The position numbers and the translations under genes were made by a program. A stretch of DNA of 64,000 nt, from positions 164,853 through 228,852 of the forward strand of contig NZ_JACHHN010000009.1 in assembly GCF_014202765.1 (NCBI RefSeq), written 5' to 3'. This document shows positions 63,955-64,000 of the stretch, in pieces. Below the pieces are notes generated by a model. The model saw nothing but the letters and a program-made list of their open reading frames with translations, was not told the DNA's origin and ran no database searches. Numbering within the stretch: position 1 is the first letter of the stretch; every line of letters starts with the position of its first letter. Source of the stretch: Silvimonas terrae (GTDB lineage Bacteria; Pseudomonadota; Gammaproteobacteria; Burkholderiales; Chitinibacteraceae).

Positions 63955-64000
63955 TGTCTGGCAATGTCCTACTTTCACACGGGTAATCCGCACTATCATC
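63955..64000 (-). rRNA. rrf: 5S ribosomal RNA, 3' end (truncated by window edge)
   Basis: On the minus strand the sequence reads GATGATAGTGCGGATTACCC..., then GTGAAAGTAGGACATTGCCAGAC. This is the conserved 3' portion of betaproteobacterial 5S rRNA (helix IV/V and the terminal stem). The terminator lies just beyond. About 46 bases are visible; the 23S and 16S genes should lie to the right of the window. Confidence 0.9.

Overview
The window looks like chromosomal DNA of a betaproteobacterium of the order Neisseriales. The exact genus is not decided; the Chitinibacteraceae (Silvimonas-like) is my best guess from gene order and moderate-to-high GC. The evidence is the block mlaFEDCB-mlaA-ABC exporter-ibaG-murA-hisGD...BHAFIE-HIT-tatABC, the cluster pilMNOPQ-aroK-aroB divergent from a neisserial-type ponA, and a 5S rRNA 3' end at the right edge. 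Nearly all genes are chromosomal housekeeping or cell-envelope genes. I see no prophage, insertion sequence, integrase, CRISPR array, tRNA gene or obvious horizontally acquired island.

Layout. 1-2249 (minus): the end of an MSHA-type pilus/secretion operon (secretin MshL, a tiny membrane protein, and the start of a GspE/MshE-like ATPase). 2493-5468 (plus): mlaFEDCB, phospholipid transport, closed by a terminator. 5592-9937: mlaA, a two-gene ABC-2 exporter, a BolA-family gene, a small membrane protein and murA. 9937-17043: a DUF4870 protein and the histidine genes hisG, hisD, hisB, hisH, hisA, hisF, hisI and hisE. hisC is absent; a TfoX-like gene and a cupin gene sit between hisD and hisB. 17111-20820: HIT hydrolase, tatABC and a PglL-type O-oligosaccharyltransferase. 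20973-29035: a 49-residue secreted peptide and, on the other strand, a giant alpha-2-macroglobulin followed by pbpC. 29218-45591: mixed metabolism and envelope genes (VOC protein, TlyA methyltransferase, RluF-like synthase, SirB-like protein, two LpxL acyltransferases, metK, PaeA-like exporter, SYLF protein, aldehyde dehydrogenase, metF, glycine-zipper lipoprotein, 2OG oxygenase, Gcr-type membrane protein, fructosamine kinase, amino-acid permease).

45659-49846: a GNAT acetyltransferase, psd and pssA (phosphatidylethanolamine synthesis), then an unusual leuA. Its 2-isopropylmalate synthase carries an extra N-terminal domain of about 70 residues that looks like a small Cro/YdaS-type helix-turn-helix. 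The promoter in front of it is packed with GACA/TGTC motifs arranged as dyads, one of them centred on the start codon. I regard this possible self-regulating biosynthetic enzyme as the most interesting item here. 50077-54045: DUF2069, WrbA, YihY, aroB and aroK. 54158-59097 (minus): pilMNOPQ, a complete type IV pilus alignment/secretin operon. 59243-63877 (plus): ponA, a nucleotidyltransferase-like protein and the bifunctional NAD(P)HX repair enzyme. 63955-64000 (minus): the 5S rRNA end, with the rRNA operon terminator just left of it.

Functionally the window is dominated by envelope building: lipid asymmetry (Mla), lipid A acylation (LpxL), phospholipid synthesis (Psd, PssA), peptidoglycan (MurA, PonA, PbpC), protein export (Tat), two pilus-type secretin systems, and probable protein O-glycosylation. 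Biosynthesis of histidine, leucine, aromatic amino acids and methionine/SAM is interleaved with these.
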